Part shown: positions 51,335-60,389 of the stretch, piece after piece
Position numbering within the stretch: the stretch's first letter is position 1
Layout of the letters: the number at the start of each line of letters is the position of its first letter
Assembly: GCF_017308975.1 (NCBI RefSeq)
Contig: NZ_JADWPD010000022.1
Coordinates: forward strand, 1 to 64,000
Reading direction: 5' to 3'
Source of the DNA: Amycolatopsis sp. MtRt-6
Lineage (GTDB): Bacteria; Actinomycetota; Actinomycetes; Mycobacteriales; Pseudonocardiaceae
Length of the DNA: 64,000 bases
Translations under genes and position numbers: made by a program
The notes under the pieces: generated by a model
The model's input: only the letters and a program-made list of their open reading frames with translations
Database searches by the model: none
What the model was told of the DNA's origin: nothing

Positions 51335-52723
51335 TCAGCAGCCGATGAGGCGGCCGGCCAGGTAGGACTCCAGCTGGTCGATCGCGACCCGCTCCTGCGC
51401 CATGCTGTCGCGGTCGCGGACCGTGACGGCGTTGTCGTCGAGGCTGTCGAAGTCGACCGTCACGCAGTACGGCGTGCCGATCTCCTCGTGGCGGCGGTAG
51501 CGCTTGCCGATCGAGCCGGCGTCGTCGAAGTCGACGTTCCAGTGCTTGCGCAGCAGCTCGGCGACGGCCTTCGCCTTCGGCGTGAGGTCGGCGTTGCGCG
51601 ACAGCGGCAGCACCGCGGCCTTGAACGGCGCCAGCCGCGGGTCGAGCTGCAGCACCACGCGGGTGTCGGTGCCGCCCTTGGCGTTCGGCACCTCCTCCTC
51701 GACGTAGGAATCGATCAGGAACGCCATCATCGACCGGCCGACACCGGCCGCCGGCTCGATGACGAACGGGCGGTACCGCTGCTTCGACGTCGGGTCGAAG
51801 TACGACAGGTCCTGACCCGAGTGGTTCGAGTGCGTGGTCAGGTCGAAGTCGGTGCGGTTGGCGATGCCTTCCAGCTCGCCCCATTCCTGGCCCGCGTTGA
51901 ACGCGAAGCGGTACTCGATGTCGACGGTGCGCTTCGCGTAGTGCGAGAGCTTTTCCTTCGGGTGCTCGAAGTGGCGCAGGTTCTCCGCCTTGATGCCGAG
52001 GTCGGTGTACCACTTGGTGCGCTCGTCGATCCAGTACTGGTGCCAGGTCTCGTCTTCACCCGGCTCGACGAAGAACTCCATCTCCATCTGCTCGAACTCG
52101 CGCGTCCGGAAGATGAAGTTGCCCGGCGTGATCTCGTTGCGGAAGGACTTGCCGATCTGGCCGATGCCGAACGGCGGCTTCATCCGCGACGTCGTCTGGA
52201 CGTTCGAGAAGTTGACGAAGATGCCCTGCGCGGTCTCCGGGCGGAGGTAGTGCAGGCCCTCTTCGGTCTCCACCGGGCCGAGGTGGGTCTTCAGCATCAT
52301 GTTGAAGTCCCGCGGCGCGGTGTACTTGCCGCGCGTGCCGCAGTTCGGGCAGGGCACGTCGGACAGGTCGTCCTCGGTGGTCTGCTTGCCGCTGCGCGCC
52401 TCGTACTCCTCGGCGAGCTGGTCGGCGCGGAACCGCTTGTGGCACGACAGGCACTCGATCAGCGGGTCGGTGAACACGTTGACGTGCCCCGAGGCCACCC
52501 ACACCTGGCGCGGCAGGATCACCGAGGAGTCGAGGCCGACGACGTCGTCGCGGCCCTGCACGACGGTCTTCCACCACTGGCGCTTGATGTTGTCCTTGAG
52601 CTCGACCCCGAGCGGCCCGTAGTCCCACGCAGAGCGGGTGCCGCCGTAGATCTCTCCGCTGGCGAAGACGAAACCACGGCGCTTGCACAGGCTGATGATC
52701 TTCTCAATGGTGTTCGTGGGCAC
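51335..52723 (-). CDS. glyS: Glycyl-tRNA synthetase
   Basis: 462 residues, single-chain class II enzyme of the alpha2 type. Motif 2 region FRNEITPGNFIFRTREFEQ; motif 3 region PAAGVGRSMMAFLID; four-cysteine insertion (CLSCHKRF, CPNCGTRGK) binds zinc. Charges tRNA-Gly. Its gene is next to smtB-zur in mycobacteria; here a sortase cluster is between. Confidence 0.97.
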   Translation of the reverse strand: MPTNTIEKIISLCKRRGFVFASGEIYGGTRSAWDYGPLGVELKDNIKRQWWKTVVQGRDDVVGLDSSVILPRQVWVASGHVNVFTDPLIECLSCHKRFRADQLAEEYEARSGKQTTEDDLSDVPCPNCGTRGKYTAPRDFNMMLKTHLGPVETEEGLHYLRPETAQGIFVNFSNVQTTSRMKPPFGIGQIGKSFRNEITPGNFIFRTREFEQMEMEFFVEPGEDETWHQYWIDERTKWYTDLGIKAENLRHFEHPKEKLSHYAKRTVDIEYRFAFNAGQEWGELEGIANRTDFDLTTHSNHSGQDLSYFDPTSKQRYRPFVIEPAAGVGRSMMAFLIDSYVEEEVPNAKGGTDTRVVLQLDPRLAPFKAAVLPLSRNADLTPKAKAVAELLRKHWNVDFDDAGSIGKRYRRHEEIGTPYCVTVDFDSLDDNAVTVRDRDSMAQERVAIDQLESYLAGRLIGC

Positions 52724-52810
52724 TCCACGCTCCGAAAAGCTTGCGGGGACGGTTCAGGACTGAACGTCCAGGGTATCCGCCGGGGCCCACCGCTTTTCGC
52801 GCAGGTGAGC

Positions 52811-53464
52811 CTACGGCCGCGACACCAGCGACGCCGTCACGACGCGGTTGTCCTCGTACCCCTCGCTGCCGCCGACGTACTCGCCGCCGCAGGTGACGAG
52901 CAGCAGCTTGTGCGGCCCGTCCGGGTCGAACAGCTGCTCCGACCGGCCGGCGAGGTCCGTCTTGTGGATGGTTTCCGTCGCCTCGACGCGGTAGACCCAC
53001 GCCCCGCCCGCGGCGTCGGTCAGCTTGACCTCCTGCCCCTGCTTGACCTGCCAGAGCTCGTTGAACGGACCCTTCTTGCCCTTCCAGTTCACGTGCCCGG
53101 ACAGGAGCGCGACGCCGCGGTCGGCGCCCAGCTTCGCGCCCCACCAGGCGGCCTCGTCGAGCCCCTCCGGGATCTTCAGCGCCCCCGCGGCGTCCAGGTC
53201 CTCCTGGATCAGCTTCGCGGTGCCGCCGCCGGGCAGGGACAGCTGTGCCGGCACCTTGCCGGTGTCCGCCGGGGTGCCCTGCGGGGCCGGCTGGTTCGCG
53301 GCGGTTCCGGGCGCACCGGTGCCGTTCGCGACGGCGGGTTCATCCTTTCCGGTGAACACGAGCAGGGTCGCGACGAGGGCCGCGACCACGAAGGCCCCGG
53401 CGACGCCGACGATCCACCAACGGCCGGAGCCCTTCTTCGGCTCCGCCGGGTTCCGCTCCTGCAT
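52811..53464 (-). CDS. Class F sortase
   Basis: 217 residues. One N-terminal membrane helix (WWIVGVAGAFVVAALVATLLV), a Pro/Ala linker, and a sortase domain with catalytic His (LLSGHVNWKG), Cys (LLLVTCGGEY) and Arg (EDNRVVTA). Joins a sorting-motif protein to the cell wall. It lies 79 bases after a second sortase. Confidence 0.92.
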   Translation of the reverse strand: MQERNPAEPKKGSGRWWIVGVAGAFVVAALVATLLVFTGKDEPAVANGTGAPGTAANQPAPQGTPADTGKVPAQLSLPGGGTAKLIQEDLDAAGALKIPEGLDEAAWWGAKLGADRGVALLSGHVNWKGKKGPFNELWQVKQGQEVKLTDAAGGAWVYRVEATETIHKTDLAGRSEQLFDPDGPHKLLLVTCGGEYVGGSEGYEDNRVVTASLVSRP

Positions 53465-53543
53465 GGGCTTGCGCTCCTTCGCTGTCGTGGGCAGTGCGCG
53501 GAAGGCATGCCGCGAAGGGCGCGTCAGGTTGCAGCGAACTCGA

Positions 53544-54185
53544 TCAGCCGGTGGGGCGCGTCACCAGCGTGGCCGTGACCAGGCGGTTCTCGTCGTACCC
53601 TTCGGTGCCGCCGACGTAGTCGCCACCGCAGGTCACCAGCACCAGCCGGTGCGGGCCGTCCTGCCCGAACCACCGCGCGGCCTGGGCCGGCAACGTCTCC
53701 TTCGGCAGCGTGACGATGTCGTCGACGCGGTAGACCCACCGGCCGCCGCGCGCGTCGACGACGCTGACCTGGTCGCCGTCGCGCATGCGCCACAGCTCGT
53801 CGAACGGCCCGCGCCTGCCCTCCCAGTTCACGTGCCCGGACAGCAGGGCCGCCCCCTGGGCCGCCCCCAGCTTGGCACCCCACCAGGCGGCGTCGTCGAG
53901 GCCGCGCGGGATCGGCAGCACCCCGGTGTCGGTCAGTTCGGTGCGGACCAGGCGGGCGGTGCCGCCGTCCGGCAGCCGGACCGTGCCCGGCCGCTGCTGC
54001 GTGGCGGTCTCGCTGTCCGCCGGCAGCACGGCCGGGGCCGCGTTCTCCCCCGGCAGCGTGCCGGGCGGGGGTGCCGCCACCCCCGGCGTCGCGGCCGGCG
54101 GCAGCCAGGTCAGCACCACGATCCCGGCCGCGAAGGCGGCCACGGCCAGCGCCGCCGAGACGGCGGCCAGCGCGGTCCGCAGCAC
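53544..54185 (-). CDS. Class F sortase (second copy)
   Basis: 213 residues. Same architecture: hydrophobic N-terminus, linker, His in LLSGHVNWEG, Cys in LVLVTCGGDY, Arg in DENRLVTA. GTG start directly abuts the stop of the anchored-protein gene. The two sortases are about half identical by eye, so they arose by tandem duplication. Confidence 0.92.
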   Translation of the reverse strand: MLRTALAAVSAALAVAAFAAGIVVLTWLPPAATPGVAAPPPGTLPGENAAPAVLPADSETATQQRPGTVRLPDGGTARLVRTELTDTGVLPIPRGLDDAAWWGAKLGAAQGAALLSGHVNWEGRRGPFDELWRMRDGDQVSVVDARGGRWVYRVDDIVTLPKETLPAQAARWFGQDGPHRLVLVTCGGDYVGGTEGYDENRLVTATLVTRPTG

Positions 54186-55274
54186 TCAGTCCGCCCCGGT
54201 CCCGCGCCGCCTGCCCAGCAGCAGGGCGACCGCGGCGAAGAACACCCCGCCGAAGAGCAGGCCGATGCCGAGCGGGACGCGGGAGCCGTCACCGCCGGTG
54301 TCGGGCGCGGCCGCGCCGAGGTAACCGGCCGGAACCTGCGTCGGCACCGCGGGCTGGGTGGCGTTCGCGCCGCCCGCCGGGCCACCGGCCTTCGCGACGA
54401 AGCCCTTCGGGATCGAGCAACTGACCCCGCCGAGCACGATGTTCGTCTTCACGTCCTGCAGCGCGGCGCCGCCGGCGTCCTTCACGTGGGTGGTGATCTC
54501 CACCCGCCAGCCGGCGACGGCGGTGAAGTCGCCCCCGCGCCAGCCGTCCTGGCGGATCAGCTGGTCGAAGGCGGCGACGCGGGTCAGCTTGAGATCGGAG
54601 ACCGTGGTCGCCCGGTCGGCGTTCGCGATGTCGCCGGGCGGGCCGAGCCGCAGGTTCGTGAGCTGCAGGCCGGCGTTGCCGCCGGGCATCGGGACGATGC
54701 CGAGCCCGCCGCCGGCCTGGCGCACCCACAGCCGTGTCACCGACGTGGTCGACGCCAGCTTCGCCGGGCTGGTGCAGTCCACCGACGTCTTGGCGCCCTC
54801 GAGCACGAGCACGGTGTTGTCGGCCGGCTTGGTGCCGCCCTGCCAGGTGTCCCGCAGCGCGTAGTTCGTCTCGGCGGTGGCGGTGGGCACGGTGGTGGTC
54901 TGCAGCGCGGCGAAGACGTTGTGGTCACGGCTCGCGACGCCCGGCGGGTACGGGTTCTGGGACGCGCTGTACCGGCCGAGGGCGATCTGGTAGTGCCCGC
55001 CGAAGGTGGCGCGTTCGCCGTCGTCCTTGGGGACCGAGACGCGGTCCGCGGCGAGCTTCGACTGGCCGGGCAGCAGCGGCGATCGTTGCGTTTCGGTGAT
55101 CAGGGCACCGCCGCGCTGGCCCTCGTCGCCGATCCGCACCGACGCGATGTTCGCGAACGACACCGGGCCGGTCCGCTCGTCGACCGCCTGGGTCTGCGCA
55201 CCGGCGACACCCACGCCGACCAGCGGAAACACCGCGGCCACCAGGGCGGCTGCCTTTGTCACGAAACGCGTCAT
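54186..55274 (-). CDS. Cell-wall anchored surface protein with variant sorting signal
   Basis: 362 residues. Signal peptide (AAALVAAVFPLVGVGVAGAQ), a large beta-rich body, then AAPDTGG, a hydrophobic helix (IGLLFGGVFFAAVALLLG) and RRR tail. APDTG stands where LPxTG is usual; the neighbours are two sortases, so this is the probable substrate. It resembles the SCO1860-type LAETG-anchored proteins in build, though not the exact motif. Function of the body is unknown. Confidence 0.82.
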   Translation of the reverse strand: MTRFVTKAAALVAAVFPLVGVGVAGAQTQAVDERTGPVSFANIASVRIGDEGQRGGALITETQRSPLLPGQSKLAADRVSVPKDDGERATFGGHYQIALGRYSASQNPYPPGVASRDHNVFAALQTTTVPTATAETNYALRDTWQGGTKPADNTVLVLEGAKTSVDCTSPAKLASTTSVTRLWVRQAGGGLGIVPMPGGNAGLQLTNLRLGPPGDIANADRATTVSDLKLTRVAAFDQLIRQDGWRGGDFTAVAGWRVEITTHVKDAGGAALQDVKTNIVLGGVSCSIPKGFVAKAGGPAGGANATQPAVPTQVPAGYLGAAAPDTGGDGSRVPLGIGLLFGGVFFAAVALLLGRRRGTGAD

Positions 55275-55537
55275 GTCTCCCCACTGCTTCGCTCGGGCGG
55301 GTCTCCGGCGTCCGAGAAACGGCGAAACGCCCCGCGACAACCTTGCACCGTCGGCCACGACATGCGAAGCCGCAGGGCCAATATCCCACGAACTCACCCG
55401 TTCGGGGTAATACGACCAGCCGTACCCCGCAGCTCGACGCCGCGGCGGGGGTCCCGGACGGGGGAACACTAGGATAGGCGGGACCGTTATCGGCAATGAC
55501 TACGGAATTCATGGTCGCGGGCAGCGTGGAGGCGGGA

Positions 55538-55903
55538 ATGGCGACGGTCACCGGGAGTGGCGCCCAGCCGGGGCTCGCGGACTGCGCCCCGGCGGCCGAA
55601 GCGGCTCCGGCCCACCCCCCGCAGTCGGTGCTGACCGACGCGGGCGACCTGCTGCGCGCGCTGGCGGCCCCGGTCCGGATCGCGATCGTACTGCAGCTGC
55701 GGGCGGCCGACAGGTGTGTGCACGAGCTGGTGGACGCGCTCGACGTCGCCCAGCCGCTGATCAGCCAGCACCTGCGGGTGCTGAAGACGGCCGGGGTGGT
55801 CCAGGGCGAGCGCCGCGGCCGCGAGGTCGTGTACCGCCTCGCCGACGACCACCTGGCCCATATCGTGGTCGACGCCGTCGCCCACGTGCAGGAAGGAAAG
55901 TGA
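55538..55903 (+). CDS. smtB: Zinc-sensing ArsR/SmtB repressor
   Basis: 121 residues from ATG 55538, chosen because GGAGG lies just upstream (ATG 55496 would add 14 residues). HTH: VHELVDALDVAQPLISQHLR. The C-terminal helix keeps all four alpha-5 zinc ligands, D-x-H-x10-H-x2-E (DDHLAHIVVDAVAHVQE). In mycobacteria this gene (Rv2358) senses high zinc and controls itself and zur. It shares one base with the zur start. Confidence 0.88.
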   Translation: MATVTGSGAQPGLADCAPAAEAAPAHPPQSVLTDAGDLLRALAAPVRIAIVLQLRAADRCVHELVDALDVAQPLISQHLRVLKTAGVVQGERRGREVVYRLADDHLAHIVVDAVAHVQEGK

Positions 55904-56316
55904 TGAACCCCGCCGCGTCGCGCGGCCAGGCCCCGGTGCCCGGCCGCCGATCCACCCGGCAGCGGGCCGCGGTCGTCGAACTGCTGAGCACGATCGACGA
56001 CTTCCGTTCGGCCCAGGAACTGCACGACGAGCTGCGCAAACGCGGCGACGGCATCGGCTTGACGACGGTGTACCGCACGTTGCAGTCGCTGTCGGAGGCC
56101 GGCGAGATCGACGTGCTCCGCACGGATTCGGGCGAGGCGATCTACCGCCGTTGTTCGGCGCACCACCACCATCACCTGGTGTGCCGCATCTGCGGCCGCA
56201 CGGTCGAGGTCGAGGGACCGGCGGTGGAACGCTGGGCGGAGAAGATCGCGGCCGAGCACGGCTTTTCGGAGATCTCCCACACGGTGGAGATCACCGGGAC
56301 CTGCGCCGAGCACTGA
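55903..56316 (+). CDS. zur: Zinc uptake regulator Zur (Fur family)
   Basis: 137 residues. Winged helix (FRSAQELHDELRKRGDGIGL), regulatory His-rich hinge HHHHHLVCRICG with one Cys pair; the second structural site reads GTCAEH, a Cys-x-x-His, rather than Cys-x-x-Cys. Represses zinc import genes when zinc is ample. Coupled with smtB as in mycobacteria, so the two form a zinc-high/low switch. Confidence 0.9.
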   Translation: MNPAASRGQAPVPGRRSTRQRAAVVELLSTIDDFRSAQELHDELRKRGDGIGLTTVYRTLQSLSEAGEIDVLRTDSGEAIYRRCSAHHHHHLVCRICGRTVEVEGPAVERWAEKIAAEHGFSEISHTVEITGTCAEH

Positions 56317-56405
56317 CCTCGCCGGCGGGGCGGACAGCCGGGCGGTCGGCCCGCGTACCCGGAGGGCCGGCCCGCGCACCCAGGCGGTCGGCGCGGCGGG
56401 CTCGG

Positions 56406-57236
56406 TCAGGGGCGCGATGCCGCGGGCCAGGCCACGTCGTCGATGGCCAGCCAGGGGGCCGTCGCCAGGGCGGCCGGTGTCAGGCCGGTGATCGCCCGCG
56501 TTTCGCGGTTCAGGTGGGGCTGGTCCGCGTAACCGCTCAACGCGGCCGCGGTCGCCGCCGGGTGACCCGCCGCCAGGAGGCGGGCCGCGTGGTCGAAGCG
56601 GACCAGGCCGGCCGCTCGCTTGGGCGTGAGACCGAGCTGGGCCCGGAAGCGGGACCACAGGCGCTTGCGGCTCCAGCCGACCTCCTCGGCCAGTCCGTCG
56701 ATCCGCACCCGGCCGCGGGCGGCCTGCGTCCGGTGCCACACCCGGGCGACCTCCGGCTCGACCCGGGGCGCCGCCACCAGGCGGCGGGCGAGGATCTCCG
56801 TCGCGATGGTGAAGCGGTCGTCCCAGGTCGGGGCCGCGCGCAGCCGGTCCTCGGCTCGTCCGGCGTCGCGCCCCCAGACCTCCTCCAGGGTGGCCACCGT
56901 GCCGGTGAGCTCCGCCGGGGCGCCGAGCACCGCGGCCGCGACCGCCGGCGACAACCGGATCTGGAGGCACACGCCCTCGTGCCCGCCGGTCCGCAGGCGG
57001 CCCGGGAGGAGCCCGGCGACGAAGCTGCCGCGCCCGGACGTCCCGTCGGCGTCGCGGACGATGCCGCCGGTCTCGCTCAGGTCGAGGAACAGCGTCACGG
57101 CCGGGTGCGCGACCATCGCGATCCCGGCGGTGCCGGCGTTCCCGCGGGCCCGGAACCCGGCCATCGCGACCCCCGGCAGGCGAAGCTCCGGGCGCGGCAC
57201 GGCGACGTCCACGTCCGCCCACTGCCAGCCGGTCAC
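56406..57236 (-). CDS. AraC family regulator
   Basis: 276 residues from GTG 57236. An N-terminal sensor domain and a C-terminal AraC HTH pair (VRIDGLAEEVGWSRKRLWSR and AATAAALSGYADQPHLNRE). The second HTH carries the PHLNRE-type form in place of the common SxFxR. Overlapping promoters with the neighbouring hydrolase suggest it lies 10 bases after it in one transcript. Target unknown. Confidence 0.85.
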   Translation of the reverse strand: MTGWQWADVDVAVPRPELRLPGVAMAGFRARGNAGTAGIAMVAHPAVTLFLDLSETGGIVRDADGTSGRGSFVAGLLPGRLRTGGHEGVCLQIRLSPAVAAAVLGAPAELTGTVATLEEVWGRDAGRAEDRLRAAPTWDDRFTIATEILARRLVAAPRVEPEVARVWHRTQAARGRVRIDGLAEEVGWSRKRLWSRFRAQLGLTPKRAAGLVRFDHAARLLAAGHPAATAAALSGYADQPHLNRETRAITGLTPAALATAPWLAIDDVAWPAASRP

Positions 57237-57246
57237 CCTGCCCAGC

Positions 57247-58050
57247 CTAGGCCGCCGCGAAGCGGAGCAGGAGTTCGCTCGTCGGCTCGGGAGCCTCGAA
57301 GAGGGGCACGTGCCCGACGCCGGGCAGCATTTCGACGCGCACGCCCGGCACCGACTCGTAGTCGTGGGCCGAGCGCGGGTTCCAGCGGGGGTCCGCCGCG
57401 CCGAAGACGACCAGCACGGGCCGGCCGAGTCCGGCGAGGCGCTCGGGAACACTCCGCTCGGCGACGTACGCGGTGTTTTCCCGCAGGATCCTCCGGAACG
57501 TGCGGTAAGCCATGGTCTTCAGCTCGGCGACGGCGTCGTCCGGGACGTCCACCGGACGCGCGGTCGTCGCGCTGATTCCCTTGCGGATCACCGCGTCCGA
57601 GCGCAACCGCCAGAGGAGCGGGCCGAGCGGCGGGGCCGACAGGGCCCGGATGAGCCACGGCTGCGGCAGCAGCGCGCCGAGGCTCGGGCCGGTGCTGACC
57701 AGCGCCAGCGACCGCACCAGGTCGGGCCGCTGTTCCAGGAGCGACGTCGCGACGTAGCCGCCGCTGGAGTGCCCGGCCACCACGACCTGCCGCAGCCCGA
57801 GGTCGTCGAGCAGCGCGGCCAGCCGGGCGGCCTGCCCGGGCACGGCGTACGACGGCGCGGGCGGCGACTGGCCGCACCCCGGCAGGTCGACGCGGACGAC
57901 GTGGTGCCGGACAGCCAGGATCTCGGTCACCCGCCCCCAGGAGGCGCCCGAAGCACCCGATCCGTGGACGAGCACCACCGGCGGCGCCTGCCGCGGGCCG
58001 TCGTGGACGACGCGCATCCCGTGCGCGTGAACAGCGTCTCGAACGATCAT
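57247..58050 (-). CDS. Alpha/beta hydrolase
   Basis: 267 residues. Oxyanion HGSGASG, nucleophile Ser in VVAGHSSGGYVA, Asp in FGAADPRW and His in PGVGHVPLF: a complete catalytic triad. Substrate is an ester or epoxide of unknown kind. Transcribed with the AraC gene that follows 10 bases later. Confidence 0.9.
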   Translation of the reverse strand: MIVRDAVHAHGMRVVHDGPRQAPPVVLVHGSGASGASWGRVTEILAVRHHVVRVDLPGCGQSPPAPSYAVPGQAARLAALLDDLGLRQVVVAGHSSGGYVATSLLEQRPDLVRSLALVSTGPSLGALLPQPWLIRALSAPPLGPLLWRLRSDAVIRKGISATTARPVDVPDDAVAELKTMAYRTFRRILRENTAYVAERSVPERLAGLGRPVLVVFGAADPRWNPRSAHDYESVPGVRVEMLPGVGHVPLFEAPEPTSELLLRFAAA

Positions 58051-58095
58051 GCACCGGACGGTAGGGCGACGCCGGCCGCGCGTCTTGGACGAATG

Positions 58096-58833
58096 TCAGT
58101 ACTCGTAGGGATCCTTCGGTGCCGCGACCGGGGTCACCGAGGCCGGGCTGAAGTCCGGGGTGTAGCTGTTGTCCTTCGTGGCCGTGCCCGGGACGACCTG
58201 GCCGGTCACCTGGATCCACGCGTCGCTCGCCAGGTGGTCGGCGCCGCCGCCGCGGAGGCGGACCGTCACCGGGAACGCGTCCGCCGCGCAGCAGCTGATC
58301 ACCAAGCGGGCCAGCAGGGTGCTGCCCTCGGTGTGGACGACGAAGCCGGTCAGCGACACCGTGCGGCCGTTCAGCGTGCCCGCCGAGTCCCAGCCCGCGC
58401 GGCTGACGAACTCGTTCACCGTCAACGGCACCACGTTCCCCTCCGGCAGCGGGGGGAACGCCGCCGCGTTGGCCGCCGCCGCGCTCGCCGGGACCCGGGC
58501 CTCGGTGCGGATCACCGAGTCCGAACCCAGTGCCGGCGGGGCGATGAGGAACACGGCCAGCACCGGCACCAGCAGCAACCAGGCGGGCCGCGCCGAGTGC
58601 GAATGCGCATGGCCGTCGTGGTCCTCGGGCCCGGCGGGAGCGGCGGCGGCCCGTGCGGCGAGGAGGTCACGCACGATCGCGACGGCACCCAGCAGCACCA
58701 TCACCGCACCGCCGGTGATGACCCACGGCTGCTGCGCCGGCTTGACGTACCGCAGGTAGTCGCCGTTGACCGCGATCTTGACCAGCGCCCCGCCGAGCAG
58801 GATCAGCAGGATGTTCTGTGTCTCCCGTTTCAC
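58096..58833 (-). CDS. YcgQ-like putative permease subunit (TIGR03943)
   Basis: 245 residues. Two N-terminal helices, a His/Asp cluster (DHDGHAHSHSARP), a third helix, then an outer OB-like domain with LTGFVVHTEG and LVISCCAADAFPV. This is the TIGR03943/DUF1980 pattern. The GTG overlaps the permease stop (GTGA). The His-rich loop fits a metal role; such pairs often belong to zinc regulons. Confidence 0.82.
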   Translation of the reverse strand: MKRETQNILLILLGGALVKIAVNGDYLRYVKPAQQPWVITGGAVMVLLGAVAIVRDLLAARAAAAPAGPEDHDGHAHSHSARPAWLLLVPVLAVFLIAPPALGSDSVIRTEARVPASAAAANAAAFPPLPEGNVVPLTVNEFVSRAGWDSAGTLNGRTVSLTGFVVHTEGSTLLARLVISCCAADAFPVTVRLRGGGADHLASDAWIQVTGQVVPGTATKDNSYTPDFSPASVTPVAAPKDPYEY

Positions 58834-59843
58834 GCGACCCCCACCAGGAATCCGGCCCCGATCGCGCAGGCCACCGCCACCACGAACGTCACCGGCGCGA
58901 ACCGCACCGCGAACGACTTCCCGAACGTGCCCGCCTGCAGCGCGAACAGCTTGACGTCGATCGCCGGGCCCACGACCAGGAACACCAGCTTCGGCAGCAG
59001 CGGCAACGCCGTCAGCGACGCCGCGACGAACGCGTCCGCCTCGCTGCACAGCGCCAGCACCACCGCCAGCACCGCCATCACGACCACGCCCAGCACGAGC
59101 TGGGTGCCCAGCACCCCGAACCACTTCGCCGGCACCAGCACGTTCAACGCCGACGAGATCAGCGCCCCCAGCACCAGGAACCCGCCCGCCTCGACCAGGT
59201 CCGTGCGCGCCGTCTCGGCGAACACCCGCCAGCGTTGCCCGCCCGCCACGTCGGGCAGCCGCTTGAGCGCCCGCGCGGTGATCCACTCCAGCTTCCCCCA
59301 CCGGGCCCAGAGCCAGCCCATGACCATCGCCGTGGCGAGCGAGCCCGCGAACCGCGCCAGCACCATCTCCGGCTTGCCGGGGAACGCCACCGCGGTCGCC
59401 ACCAGCACCACCGGGTTCACCGCCGGCGCCGCGAGCAGGAACGTCAGCGCCGCCGCCGGGGCCACGCCCTGCCCCATCAGCCGCCGCGCCACCGGTACCG
59501 ACGCGCATTCGCAGCCCGGCAGCGCGACGCCGGCCAGCCCGGCGACGCCGACCGCCGCGCCGGCCCGGCGCGGCAGCACCTTCTCCAGCACGCGGGCGGG
59601 CACGAACGCGGCGATCGCGCCGCTGATCAGCACGCCCAGCACGAGGAACGGCAGCGCCTGCACGCAGACGGCGACGAACACGGTCGAGCCGGTGCGCAAC
59701 GCGGGCACGTCGAACACCTGCTGCAGCCAGCCCTGGGCGAGGATCGCGATCAGCAGGATCGCGCACAGCACTTCGACCGAGCTGATCCGGAACCGGCGGG
59801 TGCGCCGGCCGGGCTCGGTTTCGGTGTCGGAAACGATGCTCAC
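58830..59843 (-). CDS. YcgR-like DUF318 permease
   Basis: 337 residues, about eight membrane helices. Motifs PGCECASVPVARRLM and CSEADAFVAASL (Cys/Glu-Asp) are typical of DUF318 permeases and may bind metal. Pairs with the TIGR03943 subunit downstream. GTG start. No canonical Zur box was seen upstream, but the nearness to zur hints at a link. Confidence 0.85.
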   Translation of the reverse strand: MSIVSDTETEPGRRTRRFRISSVEVLCAILLIAILAQGWLQQVFDVPALRTGSTVFVAVCVQALPFLVLGVLISGAIAAFVPARVLEKVLPRRAGAAVGVAGLAGVALPGCECASVPVARRLMGQGVAPAAALTFLLAAPAVNPVVLVATAVAFPGKPEMVLARFAGSLATAMVMGWLWARWGKLEWITARALKRLPDVAGGQRWRVFAETARTDLVEAGGFLVLGALISSALNVLVPAKWFGVLGTQLVLGVVVMAVLAVVLALCSEADAFVAASLTALPLLPKLVFLVVGPAIDVKLFALQAGTFGKSFAVRFAPVTFVVAVACAIGAGFLVGVA

Positions 59844-59890
59844 GACGGCGATGATGCCAGGACCGTCCGACAGCGGGTGAGCCGCACGGG

Positions 59891-59941
59891 CCGCGAACGG
59901 AGGATCACGGTCGGTTTTGGTACCCGATCCTCCGTTCGCGG
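59891..59941 (-). terminator. Long hairpin after the YbjN gene
   Basis: A perfect 16-bp stem CCGCGAACGGAGGATC with a 19-base loop that contains TTTT. It is 23 bases downstream of the YbjN stop and 48 bases above the permease start, so it likely ends the recO-uppS-YbjN transcript. Confidence 0.7.
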
Positions 59942-59963
59942 CGGAAAATCCACCCCGGACGGG

Positions 59964-60389
59964 TCAGTCGCCGGGCACGATTCCGGGCAGATCGGTCCGC
60001 AGCTGCGAGGCCGTCGACACCACGAGCATCAGCAGCGTCCCGAGCGCGGCCGCGTCCAGCCCGGCCGCCGGGAAGGCGTACCGCAGCGTCACGTCGACGC
60101 CGTTGTCCGAGTGCCCGATCCCGAGCGTGCCGAACAGGCCTTGCCCCGCACGCTCGGCGACGGCGACCGAAAGCGCAGGCGCGTCCGTCAGATCCCAGCC
60201 GACCACGCAGGTCAGGGTGAGCACCGTGAGGCCCTCGCCGAGCCGGGTCGCCTGGATCACGCACGGGACGCCGCCGTGGGAGAACGTCAGCGCGCCGTCG
60301 TCGTCGACGTGCACCTCGAGGTAGCGCTCCAGCGCCTCCCGGGCCCGCGTCAGCAGCTCCGCGGTCTCGACCGCTTCCGTCGCGCTCAC
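59964..60389 (-). CDS. YbjN domain protein
   Basis: 141 residues, soluble, a putative chaperone-like fold. It matches the position of Rv2360c in M. tuberculosis, between zur and uppS. Start: GTG 60389, overlapping the uppS stop (GTGA). Role unknown. Confidence 0.8.
   Translation of the reverse strand: MSATEAVETAELLTRAREALERYLEVHVDDDGALTFSHGGVPCVIQATRLGEGLTVLTLTCVVGWDLTDAPALSVAVAERAGQGLFGTLGIGHSDNGVDVTLRYAFPAAGLDAAALGTLLMLVVSTASQLRTDLPGIVPGD

Noticed and set aside
55496..55537. ATG 55496 as smtB start
   Set aside because: The ATG at 55538 has GGAGG at good spacing; the added 14 residues have no family counterpart. Kept as an alternative only.
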